NCBI GenBank assembly: GCA_009760855.2
Contig: WPIO01000007.1
Location: forward strand, 10,255,001-10,319,000
Source: Cristatella mucedo
Lineage: Eukaryota > Bryozoa > Phylactolaemata > Cristatellidae
Direction: 5' to 3'
Length of the DNA: 64,000 nucleotides
This document shows, piece after piece, positions 44,280 to 56,630 of the stretch (within the stretch, counting starts at the first letter, position 1; each line of letters opens with the position of its first letter). Under the pieces are notes generated by a model, which saw only the letters and a program-made list of their open reading frames with translations, searched no databases and had not been told where the DNA came from. The translations under genes and the position numbers were made by a program.

Positions 44280-46390
44280 ATTACCCAAGATGTAGGAGTC
44301 TATTGTCAAAGTAACATACACAGGTTAGAACGCGGTTTTAATAAGTCAGGATCTGACGAAGATGTAGTCAATTTCAAAGACTTCCTTCGAGTCTACACCC
44401 GGAGGCTTACAAAACTAGGGTTTTTTCACTCAAAAACTGAAGTCCAGCCAGTCAGACCCAAAACAGACTTACAAGTCGGTAAACAATTGCTAACCAATGG
44501 TGAGAGGCCTCACCCCCCAGATATTAATGGCTCAGCCGACTGTTTCAGCCTTTTTACTGAAAAAATTGTGCACATTCGTGCAAAGCCCCACGGTCTAAAA
44601 AATTGCTAAATTGTAACCTGCGAACTTCCCTAACAGACTCACCAAGGTGAGTGCATGCGATGTGGCTACTCTAATCAAGTCTAGTAAAAAGAGCTCGTCT
44701 CTTGATACCATCATCTCTGTGGTCACCACTGGCAGACCAACTTAGCCCAGCCATAACTAAGATTTTTAATGCTCTGAAAAAAAGGGATGTACCTAAGTAC
44801 TTCAAATCGGCCATCAATAGACAGATACTTAAAAAAGGTAGATTAGATAATGAGGTCCTTGCCAACTACCGCCCAGTTTCTCTTCTTCCTTTTTTTGTCA
44901 AAGATTTTTGAAAAGTTGTCGCTAAGCAGCTAGTAGCACACAGAGAAAAGAATGAAATGTCAATCAAGGTTCAAGCACAACATTCTACTGAAACTGCTCT
45001 CCTCCGTGCTACCAGTGACATCCTATGCAGCAACGATGATGGGAATGTCACTGCCCTAGCTCTGCTAGATCTATCGGTTGCATTAGACACCATTGATCAC
45101 GATGTCCTACTTGAACGACTGAGAACAGCGATCGGTCTGTCAGACGAAGCACTGGCGTGATTTAAATCATATTTGTCTGATCCTGTTCAATCCGTGTCGT
45201 GTAGGGTCAGGTCTCACCCACGACACGGGTCACCTGTGGCCCTTAAGGGTCCGTCCTCGGTCCCTTGCTGTTCTCCATTTATACCCAACCTCTGGGAAAA
45301 GTGATTAAGACCGATGGAATAGGACATCACTTTTATGCTGCTGACGAAAGTAGTATGCATTTGTCAGTTGAATTTGTCATTTATACCGTCGGAATCTGCT
45401 TCGACAACTGATAAACTGAATGCTTGCCTCACCGACCTCGATGCTGGATGTTGGCAAATTTCCTTAAAATAAACGACGATACAACTGACCTGCTGCTCAT
45501 AGGACACCTTAAGGTTATGGCTGGACTAGAAGGCTTTGCTTTTCTAATACGTGATGTTGTTGTGTGAACATCACCTTGTGCTCGGAATTTAGGTATCGTC
45601 TTCGACAGCTGCCTAAATTTCGAAAGCTTTGCTAAGAAGATAGCTTCCACAGCTAGCCATCACGTCCACTAGCCATCACGTCCATCACTAAGATTAGGAC
45701 TGCACGGTGGCTTGCAAAACATTTCACTAGCTCCTTAGTACTGTCTCGGCTAGATTATTGTAATTCCTTTTGGTTGGGCTACCGAAAAACCCACTAGGCC
45801 ATTGCAGCTACCTTTGAATACAGCTGCAAGACTAGTATGCAAATCCTAAGAGGTTTGACCATGTGTCGCCTTTGCTAAAAGAGCTTGTATGGCTGACCAC
45901 TGATCAAAGCATACAGAGTAAAGTTCTCATACTGACCCACATGACCCGCCACGGCTTGGCTCCTCCATACTTAGCTGAACTGCTGCACCAATTTCAGCCT
46001 CCTCGTGCCCTCAAGTCTGGTATGGACAATGGATTAGCTGTTCCATTCCTTTGCTTATAGACCGTTGGCGACAGAAGCTTTTGCTCTGCAGGTCCCAGAC
46101 TGTGGAACTCACTTCCACGACTCTTAACCAATGACAACTACTCCCCTTCTGCCGACTATGGCACATCCTTTCCAGCCGCCCTGAGCTGATACTTCCATGT
46201 TACTCACTACCTCAGCTGCTCTCCTAACTCAGCAATGCTTACCACTTTCTCTTTGTTGCATGAGATGAAGTCTGTTAGCTACCGAATGCATACCGAAAGC
46301 CGCTTTGACTTTGAGCGTGCTATAGAAGACTCGCCTGCGTAACACCCACGTAGATTTTGTGGAGCTACAGACGGAGAAACATTACCTATG
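44280..46390 (+). mobile_element. L2-2 LINE, decayed
   Basis: 44280-44600: linker before RT. 44700-44910: PSSLWSPLADQLSPAITKIFNAL and LANYRPVSLLPFFVK (RT N-terminus). 44957-45160: TALALLDLSVALDTIDHDVLLE (first catalytic Asp). About 45350: YAADE, a damaged Y-x-DD box. 45860-46350: VWLTTDQSIQSKVLILTHMTRHGLAPPYLAELL and ...RLWNSLPRLL-like text with stops. Ends with ctcgcctgcgtaacacccac and ggagaaacattac. Plus strand, opposite to EDC4. Confidence 0.78.
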
Positions 46391-46429
46391 AATAAGACTG
46401 TTCAATCTCCAATCCTTTCACTACATTAA

Positions 46430-46976
46430 CACCTGCCTTTAATCCTGCCCCCGATGACCTCAATTTAAGGTTCATCTTCTAGTCAACGATAACTAGAAGC
46501 CCAGTAGACCGTACACCTACTGTCTTCCTTTCGAGATACCCAGCAAATACATATCACAATTGCAAAAAGTCTTAAGCTTCAGGTTCCGTCCAATCATCTT
46601 GAGCTCTCAGTGCAGTCAATAATCGAAACATCTCAAATCTAGTGCAGCATGTATTGCTGACATTTGCCCTTGGATGGCAGATAACCTGCAATAGGCAAAC
46701 AGGTGCTACTCAATAACTAGAAAGCATTACCATCATAATGAGCTTGGCCACCATATCTACCAAAGCCTCTGTACTGGATCTAGGTGCCCTGTTACAAAAT
46801 GACCTTTCACTAGATGACCACAGTAAATCCACAGCCCAGTCTGCCCAACTGCCACCATCATTGCAGAAAATGCAAGCTTGGTTTAATGAGAATATTACAG
46901 CCAAGGAAATTTAAAGTGCCTAGAAAGATATAGAGTTTCATATGCATGCTATAACAATTATTATTATTATTATTAT
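46430..46976 (+). mobile_element. L2-1 LINE, deleted, with tail
   Basis: Scattered RT palm similarity (catgtattgctgacatttgcccttggatggcag; gatctaggtgccctgttacaaaatgacc) leading to a tail taaagtgcctagaaagatatag and TTATTATTATTATT at 46950-46976. Confidence 0.6.
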
Positions 46977-46984
46977 TAAACTGA

Positions 46985-47575
46985 TCAATGCAATTGTGAC
47001 ATTTCATCGTAACTCACAACCTTCAGCTCTTCCTGCCTGTGCAATATGAAACTCAAAGCTATCGAACAACTCCGCAGTTAGGCTTATCTGTGCTGTCGGT
47101 CACAACTGCCACATTTAAACCACTTCTTATTGATCTGCACTGACACTTCACAATGGACTTTAATTAAGGTCCTGTCACTCATTTGTGGTCTCGTCAATAC
47201 TTCCTAATCAGGCTTCCCAAAGTAACACTTGTTACCCTGATTCCAGCCGTTTAGCTGTGCCAGTAACGAGTCTCAAATAGTTAGGAGATAGTGCCTTCAG
47301 TTCGTATGCTCCCAAAGCCAGGAACGCATTACCGACTGACAAGATTACATCTACTGACCCGACAGCTGAAAGTTAAAAATTCACCTACCAGCTGTTCCTT
47401 ACGGCCTATGCACAATAGGTGTGTGGATTGTCCTTTGTGGCATTCTTGCGCTGAAATTAAGCACACTACCACTAGCAAATTGACAAATTTCTTTTCCGGC
47501 AAATGTAAAAGCCTAGAAAGAGATTTAGTTTGCGTGGGGTGTTATACAAATGGTTCATTTATTATTATGATTAAA
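46985..47575 (+). mobile_element. L2-1 LINE 3' end
   Basis: Decayed thumb/C-terminus (tcgtatgctcccaaagccagg at 47300; aaagttaaaaattcacctacc) followed by a tail aaaagcctagaaagagattt and TTATTATTATG. Confidence 0.65.
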
Positions 47576-47856
47576 AACACCAGGAGTTCAAGCTAAGTTC
47601 GGATCGACTAGCAAAGAAGGTCATGGAAAGGCCAATAGCATTGGTTACAAAAAGGCAGCCTGGAATTGGCAGCCAGCCGGGCTACGCCATTGACTACAAT
47701 GAGGTGTTAAAGGCCCAGTTTACACTTTTAGGCACTTAATACATAAGAGCGATATCTATACCATCAAGTTAACAAGACTATGAGCTGTCTTTACTTTTTT
47801 CAAAGCTTTAATACCACACATATCTGGCATCAAGTAAAACGAAGAGGGTTACTTAC

Positions 47857-47923
47857 GGCAGACTGTGTGATCCAAATGTGCTCGTCCACTGCTGAAGCTG
47901 GCAAGTCCCGAAAATCCTGAGTC
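47857..47923 (-). CDS. EDC4: EDC4 exon: conserved Trp motif
   Basis: 67 nt, acceptor attactgtttag, donor GCC|GTAAGT. Encodes TQDFRDLPASAVDEHIWITQSA, equivalent to vertebrate EDWPALIWQQQ before the coiled coil. Small, but both junctions are in frame and the Trp is conserved. Confidence 0.9.
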
Positions 47924-48614
47924 CTAAACAGTAATGAAAAGATACAGTAAGCAACACAGGTATTTAGCCGAAAGTAACTTACACGTATACAGGTACCAAT
48001 GTCATACTAGCATCACTGCACAACTAGGCTCAGCTCAAGTTTTCCAATACTGTCTAACCTCAACAGGCAGAGTGGTTCATAAAAAAGCCGTGCAGCCGGC
48101 ACCACAGTGAAACATTTGTGTGGCAAACCTTACAGTGGCATAACGAGCAAACCGGTTAGCCAAGCAAATCAACAACAAGACAGAGAACAGCATCACTTTG
48201 AAAGCATAACCATAATAAAACATCGGTTTGCCGAATTCCAGAGTAATGATGCCTTACATTTAATACTATTCTCGTTTTACTGGTGCCCGATCCTTACTTC
48301 ACGTCATGAGGATTAGGCCTAGATATACTAAAAGACATTGAAGCTGATCACAAATAAACTTATTAGAGTAAAGAGGCACAATGCAAAAGTTGTACAAAGC
48401 CCAGACAAGAAAGGGAAGACTTGGCTCAAAACTGCAACCTCAAATTTAGCTTGATCGGCTTGGATCTAAGCCTTAATGAAAGCTGGCAACCCACGAGTAA
48501 TGTACCCCCTGGAGCCTTAAGATGGCAAGCACGACAATGAGCATTATTTATAGAGTGGGTCCAATGAGGTAGGTCTAATGAGGTACATACACGGGGAGGA
48601 TGTAAAACCTTTAC

Positions 48615-48839
48615 CTTCCTCCAAGAAATCTTTCTTCATTAGAAACTGAGGCACTGCTAGGTGAAATTATGGTTGTGCTGCTAGCACGAGCAGCTTTTTC
48701 AGGATCTTGATCACTTCTAGGACGAATGGTAGCACCAGCAGCTGCAGCACTGCTATCGACAGTGTCCTCACTGGTCTGCAAGATCAACATCCTCTCTTGG
48801 CCTGCCACTTCAGTCACTGCCCTAATACCAGATGGCGTT
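48615..48839 (-). CDS. EDC4: EDC4 exon: Ser/Ala-rich linker
   Basis: 225 nt, acceptor ttatgttgcag, donor GGAAG|GTAAAG. Encodes TPSGIRAVTEVAGQERMLI ... RPRSDQDPEKAARASSTTI ... SVSNEERFLGGR, low-complexity linker. Assignment rests on exact phase continuity with both neighbours. Confidence 0.87.
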
Positions 48840-49854
48840 CTGCAACATAAATAGAATAGAGCTCACAAAAATCAACACAATAATCTTTCCTACATAGCAA
48901 CTGCCCATTTAGCATCTGATTTCAGTGTAACCACAATTTTCCTACTTAGCAAATGCTCATTTAGCAGCGGAATTCATAGCAGCCGCCATTCAGCTGCACC
49001 ACTCTGGCAAACAAAGATATTGTTAGGGTCATTTTGAATCGAGCTAGCATTCGGTTTTGAGCCACGATTCACATACCAAAGAAAGGAAGATGGCAGCCCT
49101 AGCACGAAGAAATAAGTATCAGTACCGTTATCTTCATCCGAAATACCAGTTAAATTTGGCTGCATACGTCATCAAACATCCTGCAGCTTTATTTTCCATA
49201 ATCGTGGATATAACAGAACTAATTATATCAAAGCAAAATAAAAAATATTAAAAACTAGGGTCGAACAAGCAGAGCTGAACTCATATTTCAAATTTCACTC
49301 CGATACGTGAAATATTAGTTGATTTATTTAAGTTACAAGGCACCAAAGAACCCTGGAAATGAAGCTGTATACAAGTCACAAGTATGCATCTCAACAAGCT
49401 TCAAACATCTATAGCGATCTACCAAGGTTTGACAAGTTGGGATACAAGTCGCATATGATGCAGAGATCGGTAAATCTTTTATTTGTAAATTTGTTGCTTC
49501 TGGTTTTCATCCGGGTTAGACGTGGTTGGCATAACCGATTTTCCTTTCATGTGGAAGTCGTCAGAACTTCCGATCCCCGTCCTAACATATTTGTCCTCCG
49601 AAAGGTACCATAAACACATATTTGATTGTCGGACAAATTGTAAAGGTATTTTTTTGACATTCCTCCACAAGTTCTCTTCGGGGCTATATTAAATTATATT
49701 TTATTATTACTTTTTTTGTTATGTGATGTCGGTTGACATTATTTTTATGATAAACTAAACTGTTTCAAGAGCACTGTACTAGAGATATTTGGCTTTATCT
49801 TTCACAGATTGTTACCTCTTTGGGGCATATTTTCGCTTGTTTTGCACAGATTGT

Positions 49855-50269
49855 TGTGAGGGAACATGACTTTGCAGTCTTCGGAGACCCTATGAGGGCT
49901 CTCAGACTACCCAAGCAGCCGCAAGCTCACGACCGGTGGAAGGGCAGACGATGACTCAGCAGATGACTCGGCAGTCCTGCCGAAATCCTTGCATTGGCGG
50001 CATCTGTGGGGTGGGGACATCCATCTACCACAAACTGCGAACAATGGCCCGAGAGTTCGAAAAACAATGCATGCATGGAATATAAGGGCTGCCGAAGGAG
50101 TACAACGGGAGAGGAGGGCTAGATCCCTCGATGCCGGCCGCCGTCTAGTGTGTGTAGACTGGGCTTGGCCGGCTTAGCTTGAAATAAAGGTTTTGGTGTT
50201 GGAGCCAGCAGACTTGTTGCTCGGTCGCGCTACCCAGCCCGACGACAGGTCGTTCGAAGGGCTGTCACA
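49855..50269 (+). mobile_element. Solo LTR, 415 bp
   Basis: Begins TGTGAGGG and ends CTGTCACA (TGTGA/TCACA inverted ends), flanked by ATTGT and ATTAT (4 of 5 bases). Contains a TATA-like GGAATATAAGGGC at about 50077 and a poly(A) signal in TTGAAATAAAGGTTTTGG at about 50180, as expected for an LTR with U3, R and U5. No internal retroviral-type sequence adjoins it. Lies in an EDC4 intron, opposite strand. Confidence 0.72.
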
Positions 50270-50734
50270 ATTATGCACAGGTTTGAGCCCTTGTTACCAT
50301 ACTTTGGCTCCCCTTCTGCAGATTCCGTCTAGCCATACTCATCTCATAACCCTCGTGATAGTCTCCAGCACCGGCAGCCATAGGGCAAAAATTGATAGGC
50401 ATGCATTTGATAGTATGACAGCAGCTCGACACCGTGCAACAATTGCTACTAGCGAAGGACGAAACTTTGCAAGAAGCAGCAAATAGCAAGCAGCTGCTCT
50501 TACACGGTGCTTTTCCGTCTTGACCAAACGAGGGTTGAAGGCAGCAGAGCCAAACCACACTAATATACACAAGTGGCAGAGCAGAAAATGGCATCAATGG
50601 CAAATATACAACCAAAAAGGGACAATGGCAGCAAGAATAGGTGGTACAACTATAAAAACTACACACCGTCGTATCCAAGCCGATAATACTATATAAACCC
50701 AGCCAGAAAGAAAACAAGACGAGAGCTTGCTTAC

Positions 50735-50895
50735 TGAGGCCTGTGAACATGTTGAGGGCTGGGCGGACGGACGTCTGTCGAGCCAGCTGCGACTTCACGG
50801 GAAGGAAGTAGCTGAGGGGCCAATGGCCAAGAGCCCGCAGCCATTTCTGTGCTGTCACTCTCGTCCTCTTCGCTAGCTGTGAGCACGTTTTCTTC
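50735..50895 (-). CDS. EDC4: EDC4 exon: acidic stretch
   Basis: 161 nt, acceptor aaatgaacacag, donor CTCA|GTAAGC. Encodes EENVLTASEEDESDSTEMA, an acidic Ser-rich run like the vertebrate DHDDEVASLASAS region, then a Pro-rich tail ending HVHRPQ. Another reading frame of the same DNA is open for longer but would put a stop in the next exon, so it was rejected. Confidence 0.88.
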
Positions 50896-51667
50896 CTGTG
50901 TTCATTTAAAAAAAACCACATCAAAGAGCTGAGTGGATGCTTCAATCCGGTCACTTGAGATTAAAACACCAATATGGAGCCGACATCGGCTGTGACAGCA
51001 GACCACATTGGCAAATGACAGTCAAACGCTTCGGAACAAGGAGCCGTTGGTTCGTGCAGGCAAACCTCCAAGCAACCGAGCAACGGCGTGCACATGCATT
51101 TAGCAGCCGGCCTATGCTGACGTGCTCTCACATGTACAATAGCAGAGGGTGTGTGGGGCCTACATAAGGCAACCAATTTATCGCTCGAGGCAAACCGTCT
51201 ACCGAATGTCAGTGGAGCAGCCGGTGGCAACTACAGTGAGAAAGCTCATTGAGCGGTCACAAGCAGGCCACCATAGGACATTCAGGTCCCTAAGCTAGGA
51301 GACCGTAACCAGTGATGCAAGGGGATGGGGCTACCCAGCTGCCGAAATTTAAGCAAGCACAGTGCTGCCCCTCGGAGTCCAGTAAACAGTCCCTACAAGA
51401 AAAAGTGCACACTAGGAATCCTGCTGCTACTGCTGCATGCGACTTTGAGTTGGAGCTTGCTAGCCACGTCGAGTTGGCACAAATGCAGCAGCCTGTCCAC
51501 AGTGGGCCAAGCCTATAACCGTGGGGCCAGCGCATGCCGAGGCACCAAGCCTTGTCAGTGTGGCACTATGCAATCTGGACAGGCTAAGCTATTTTTGTGT
51601 GTGCACGACAGCACAAACGAATCGTTTCAAAAAGCGTTCTTTTTAAGAGTGCAGCTTGCCAAAAAAA

Positions 51668-51820
51668 TATAGCTGATTTAACAGCCTTATTTGTGTAGTG
51701 GCAGAAGATCCTCATTGGCTATCGCCACCGTTTGCAGTTGGAAATAAAGGATCACCCACTGCAGGAGTCAAACCCGTGACCTCGATCGTGAAGAGTGAGC
51801 ACCTCACCTCTGGGGCTGTT
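51668..51820 (-). mobile_element. SINE-A, diverged
   Basis: On the plus strand: tagctgatttaacagcctta, ggcagaagatcctcattggctatcgcc, cccactgcaggagtcaaacccgtgacc (B-box complement). The tRNA 5' end is rearranged. EDC4 intron. Confidence 0.7.
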
Positions 51821-52780
51821 TCGGCCCAAGAGCCTAAGACCCAGACAATCTGGACCAAAACAACAAGGCTATCGGCCTGGAAATGCTACAGGGAAATCTC
51901 ATCACGTTGCAAAATCCCTGGCTGTTAATGAGCATGACGGACCTCTTCACTCCACGGGGGGGGGGGGGAGAAACTATTATGACCACTACTCAGCAACCAA
52001 CGCTTGACTTGCTGTTAGTATTAAAGTTAGCCAAAAAGCTGCGCAAGTAGCATGCAAGTGGCTCAACAGCTAGACAAAAAACCATATCATTGTGTAGGAA
52101 TTGCAGAAGTCCACATACAAGGGTCAGAAGAACAAAAGCATGTGTTACAAACCATCGTAAAGGAAGGCCACTCAATACTTGCCGTCATAAGAGGATCTAA
52201 GAGCACGAATGGACAGATGCTGCTGCAGCAGCTCAGGCTGCCCAAGCTCTCAAGTCTTCTCTTTACCTGAATGCACGAGGAGGCTGAAGCTGGTGAAGTA
52301 AGTAGTTCAGCTAGGCAAGGTGGGGCTAGGCCTTAGTGGGCCTCATATGTCAGAGGGAGAATGGTGGCATGTAGTCACGGTTAGCCTGGGAGCCCCTTTG
52401 CCTTTTTGGCTGAGTGTATGGATACACGACAGGATTTGATGGATTTCCAACAAAAGCAAAGGGTCATATTTAGGACAAACTGTTGAGGCATGGTATAGCA
52501 GTATAGCAAGCCAGTTCCGGAAAGTTCGTCGACGGGAGCACTTTGCAATACTACAACGGTTTCTTGCTACATCAGCACCATGCACCAAACAGTCTGCTAT
52601 TTACACACCACAGGATTTCACGGCTCAACCCTGGGCAGGATTGCGGTTGCAAGTGAGGCAGCCTGGAATTGGGCGCTATCAGTAGTGATATACGAATGTG
52701 CCATTTTCTCGTTGGCAATGTGGATTCTGACATACAGAATACGTGCCACATCAAAAGTAGCAGTTGCCTACCGCTCTTAC

Positions 52781-52829
52781 CGAGCTCTGTTGGGGTCTGA
52801 CTGGCTCTTCCAGGTCAGCAATCCGCCGA
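52781..52829 (-). CDS. EDC4: EDC4 micro-exon (49 nt)
   Basis: Needed to keep frame between 53518-54126 (ends with two codon bases, GG) and 50735-50895 (starts in phase 0). It begins after tctagattcaag with a T completing Gly, encodes RRIADLEEPVRPQQSS and ends TCG|GTAAGA. Sequence conservation cannot be judged in so short a linker piece; the evidence is phase fit and a good donor. Confidence 0.62.
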
Positions 52830-53221
52830 CTTGAATCTAGAATGACCGGCTGCCTGTAGCGAGCAAGCAACACACCTGCTGCTTGGGGCAACAGAGAAAA
52901 CATTCAAGCACATTCGTGTGAACCATCAATACATCTACGCATAAACAGAATCAGCAGCTGAGGTTTGGAGCTAATTCTACACCCTGGATCGCCAGAAGAA
53001 GGACAACATTCAAAGCAAGTAGATTGCACGTAGGCTTAATCGAGCAGCTGCCTCTGACTGGCCAGTGTCAACTATTCAATGGGGGTCTCAACGTCAGTAC
53101 AACTTATAAAAGTTCAGCATTATGATGTTAATCTCTTAGCAAATGCATGAAGTGAATATTGGGTAGCATCACTTCACAATTATGGGGCCTCCATGTAAAG
53201 ATAGTTGGAAAATAAAGGTAA

Positions 53222-53411
53222 TAATAATAATGCACTTGAGAAAGCGCCCTCAGAGAACTCAAATCTCATTCTAGGCGCTTTACATTTGCTGCAAATGGAA
53301 ATGCAATTGAATGGTGAGTAATATCATGCTTGATAAACAACATGAATAACATGGTTAGGGGTGATATGCACAGGGTCAGCATGCAAATGTGGTTAGTGGC
53401 AGCATGCACAG
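53222..53411 (-). repeat. L2-1 LINE 3' end
   Basis: TAATAATAATAAT, then the family tail (agcgccctcagagaactc) and 3' untranslated sequence (atggttaggggtgatatgc, atgcaaatgtggttagtgg) nearly identical to 3045-3180. Truncated at about 53411, close to EDC4 exon 53518. Confidence 0.85.
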
Positions 53412-53517
53412 GTCACAATCAAGTAGCTGCACCGATCGACTGAATCGCACTTGCTGCCATCACAGGGAGCAACAGCCACGGATACAACCAGTGGCCCAAA
53501 CGACCGGCAAGCCTCAC

Positions 53518-54126
53518 CCTTCGTCTTGCATCACTTCTGTCACGTCGTCGTCCCAGTTATTGGCAGGTGACAGTGCCTGGCCACTGCCATGCTCTTTTTG
53601 CGGCAGTTCAGCATTGGCGCCATTGTTGTCAGACACGAGAGCAGCACCACCAAGCAGCCGGGAGAAGTGGCCGAGGCTGAGGCTCGAGGAGCCCGAGGAG
53701 GCTGTTCCTCGTTGTACTGTCAGAGGAGACGAGACAGCGCGGGGCGACGACGTAGCAGCAGGGCTGCTGGCACTCGGCATGGCGTCCGACAGTACGCTCG
53801 CACTCGTGCTCGATGCACCAATCAGCACCTCAACGTTCAAGATCTCATTGGCAGTGGCGGTGGCCACTGGCCGTGATGCTTCAACTTTAGGCACCCGGTC
53901 AGCTGACATGCTTCGAGGCAGCAGCCGATCCGAGTTACCATTTCTCATGCTGCTGGCATTGCTGGCATGACTGCCACTGGACAGCAGCAGATCGGCCACG
54001 TCCGAGCTGGCCAAGGGGCTTTCGGCAGAAGTGTGCTGCTGTGATGAAGCGGGAAGCAGCCCGGCAACAGTGGACGACTGATCTGCGTCCGCTAAGGCAG
54101 TGACACGAGTCAAGCTGCTGCTGGCG
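53518..54126 (-). CDS. EDC4: EDC4 exon: long Ser-rich linker
   Basis: 609 nt, acceptor aattatatttgcag, donor AAGG|GTGAGG. Encodes a 203-residue Ser/Ala-rich stretch (SSPAATSSPRAVSSPL, SSGSSSLSLGHF) ending ANNWDDDVTEVMQDEG. Vertebrate EDC4 has a comparably Ser-rich, poorly conserved linker here, often phosphorylated. It is locally GC-rich compared with the introns around it. One long frame is assumed; a small intron inside it cannot be excluded. Confidence 0.85.
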
Positions 54127-54931
54127 CTGCAAATATAATTTGGTGGACCCACTCATTGCACCCACTGATTGCACAACCCACGAAAAGACAAAGGGACAGC
54201 TACCAAAAAATCTGTCAAGGCGAACCGAAAAAGGATGTTGCCCACAAAACGACTGCAGCTGTTCACCTCTCGAACTCATGAAGCACTATCACAGGGGAGT
54301 GCAAAGAACAGACTCAAATGGCACAGTAGAGAATGCAGCCTTGCGAGCAGCTGCATGAAGCTACACTGAAGGTATTCTGATGAACAAGCTAGCAGTTACC
54401 GTCCACAAGCCAGTGAGCTGCTGGGACCACTAGTCACAATGGTCATAACAGCTTACAACTTATACTGTACGAGCATGAAACAACCAGGGATGTGGTCGAA
54501 GACGCAGCTACGACCAGCAAATACCATTCCAAATATCTCTGACGAAAAAAGAACTGAGGTTAGACAGTATTCAGAAACCACTGAAGTTTGTAGGATTGAC
54601 AGGTGCGTTGCAGTTGTCTTAGAAATGCAGCATTTAAAAAACAATGCAAGACAGTACGTTCGCAAAGCAGCATAACACCGAACACAAACGTCGGCAAGCA
54701 CTTGGTCATTATCTGGCACGGCTAGCTGACAATCTGTGTAGTCTACACAGTTTAATTACAAAGCATTCCGACGAAGCACAGTGACCAACTATTTGCCGAC
54801 TTCTATGCTTGATGTTACTGCTCTGCTAGAGTGCTAGGTGTGCAGTGTCTACTGTTTTGAAATGCAGTAACCCTCAGACCAAGAAGATGACAACGATATA
54901 GCTGTCAATCAGACCAACTTCAACGATGATT

Positions 54932-55112
54932 AAATAAATAAATCTTAGCTGATTAAACAGCCTCATTTTGTATAGCGACAGAAGAGCCTTTAAGGCTATC
55001 ACCACTGCTTGCAGTGGCGATGCAGGATCGCCCACCACAGGAATCAAACCCACGACCTCGGGACCGAGGTCATGAAAGCAACCGCCTTACCTAGTGTGCC
55101 ATCACGGCTCAC
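54932..55112 (-). mobile_element. SINE-A
   Basis: Well-preserved copy: AAATAAATAAAT tail complement at 54932, the tagcgacagaagagcctttaagg body, aatcaaacccacgacctcgg (B-box complement) and ctagtgtgccatcacggc end. EDC4 intron between 54126 and 55798. Confidence 0.85.
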
Positions 55113-55797
55113 GCCTGGGTGCTATAAAAATTACATAAAATGCCATTATTATTTTGTTATGCCTGCTTCCAGCTAAAAGGAGTTGGCACTCGACTCACTC
55201 CAAAAGTTTGGCTGCCCAGCTGTACTAATCAGCTACCATTCAATGACAGAAGCATAGAGCATTCACATACAATATACTTAGGTGCTAGCTGCTGTTTACA
55301 TTAGTTCTCATACCCACTCATTGCTAACTCTAACCTCTTACTGTTATCAGCAACATCAGGAATGGATTTTATGCTGTCTTCTCACACACCCATCACCATC
55401 CGGGTATTGTCTGCCAAAAAACGACTTGTAAGCTACCAAAAAACGATTTGTAAGCTGCCAATAATCATGCTGGGCCACCAGCCCCAGAGGGGGGTGCTTC
55501 GTCGCGCTAAATCGGCAAGCGAGGGGCTTCATAGTGCTTGGCCAGCAAGCAGGGGGTACTTTGCAATTCCAGGGATGTTTGCATTGGCAGTGCACCTGGG
55601 CGCTTGCATTGCACAAAACGAGTTTACCAAGTTGCACAAGGCAGCACAACAACATCTGGTGGACAGGAAGGACCAGCTCTATAGTGGCATAGACAGAAAT
55701 CAACAAATTCAGCACGGCTGCTTCTTGGCAATAATGCTGCAATTCATACAAGGAATGGAGCTCAGGCCAAAGTCAGGAGACTCATTGGCAGCGTTAC

Positions 55798-56013
55798 CTG
55801 GGGCTGACTAACAGGAAGGAATTCGGCGTAAGAAGCACAGTCTTGCTGCTGCTTGCGCTCGACAGAGACAGAGGTTGCAGTGGTTCCATAGTGCTCGAAT
55901 CCAGAGATGGACTGCTTGGGGCGTACAGCGTACCGACCGACGACCCAGTCAGCGAGATCTCCAGGGAAGCAGACAGCTCCGGATGGTATTTGATCGACAT
56001 CTCGTTCAGCTCA
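55798..56013 (-). CDS. EDC4: EDC4 exon: post-WD40 linker
   Basis: 216 nt, acceptor ttgattttcag, donor CCCAG|GTAACG. Encodes ELNEMSIKYHPELSASLEI ... LYAPSSPSLDSSTMEPL ... KTVLLTPNSFLLVSP. The LLTPNSFL motif matches vertebrate LMTPDAFM, followed by Ser-rich sequence in both. Confidence 0.92.
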
Positions 56014-56630
56014 CTGAAAATCAATCATGCATCGTGCATGTGAGGTCATCCAGCAAAGCAGTTCCTTCAGCACCCAGACGGCTTCTCAGAAACGAATGAA
56101 GCACACATATGCCTCGGTTAGCGGAGTGCCAGGATCGGTGCAGCAAATAGCCCCTTGACATTTGGGGCATCCAGGCGTTCTAGACTTATCAGCCAAGATC
56201 GGCTGTTAGACTTCGTGAGACACTTAGTTAGCAAGTACTGCTTCGACACTCAGGCAAGATATCGCGGCTGCCATGCTTTGCCCAGCAGCTGCTAGCTCGG
56301 TGGTGTCGTTTCATTGCTCGTCTGAACTACAGCTGCTCGTGCGATGCCGAGGCCGACGCCCGGTGTACAAACAAGTCGACCTCTGCACTACGACCCGACC
56401 TCAAAGTGGCAAAACCATGAATTGGCCGACGAGGTAGCTTTTGCCATACTAACCACAGATGTTGACACTCATATTTAGGCTACAAGCAGTGAGATAAACT
56501 GTGACAGATGCTAAGCTAGTCTGTCTCGCCTTGCTACAATGCTGCACGTGCCCCCTTTGCTGCATACTCTCATTATTAATCGAGAATGAGTCTTGTTACT
56601 TTGGAATTTAGTGATAGCAACATACGCATA

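Noticed and set aside
50271-50954. 227-codon minus-strand frame
   Set aside because: It overlaps EDC4 exon 50735-50895 in a different frame. Using it would place a stop in the next exon, and the rest is intron.
53389-53970. 193-codon plus-strand frame
   Set aside because: Antisense shadow of the GC-rich Ser-linker exon of EDC4.
55362-55811. 149-codon plus-strand frame
   Set aside because: Lies in an EDC4 intron and overlaps the exon at 55798 antisense; no domain, and it contains a local duplication (ctgccaaaaaacgac / ctaccaaaaaacgat).
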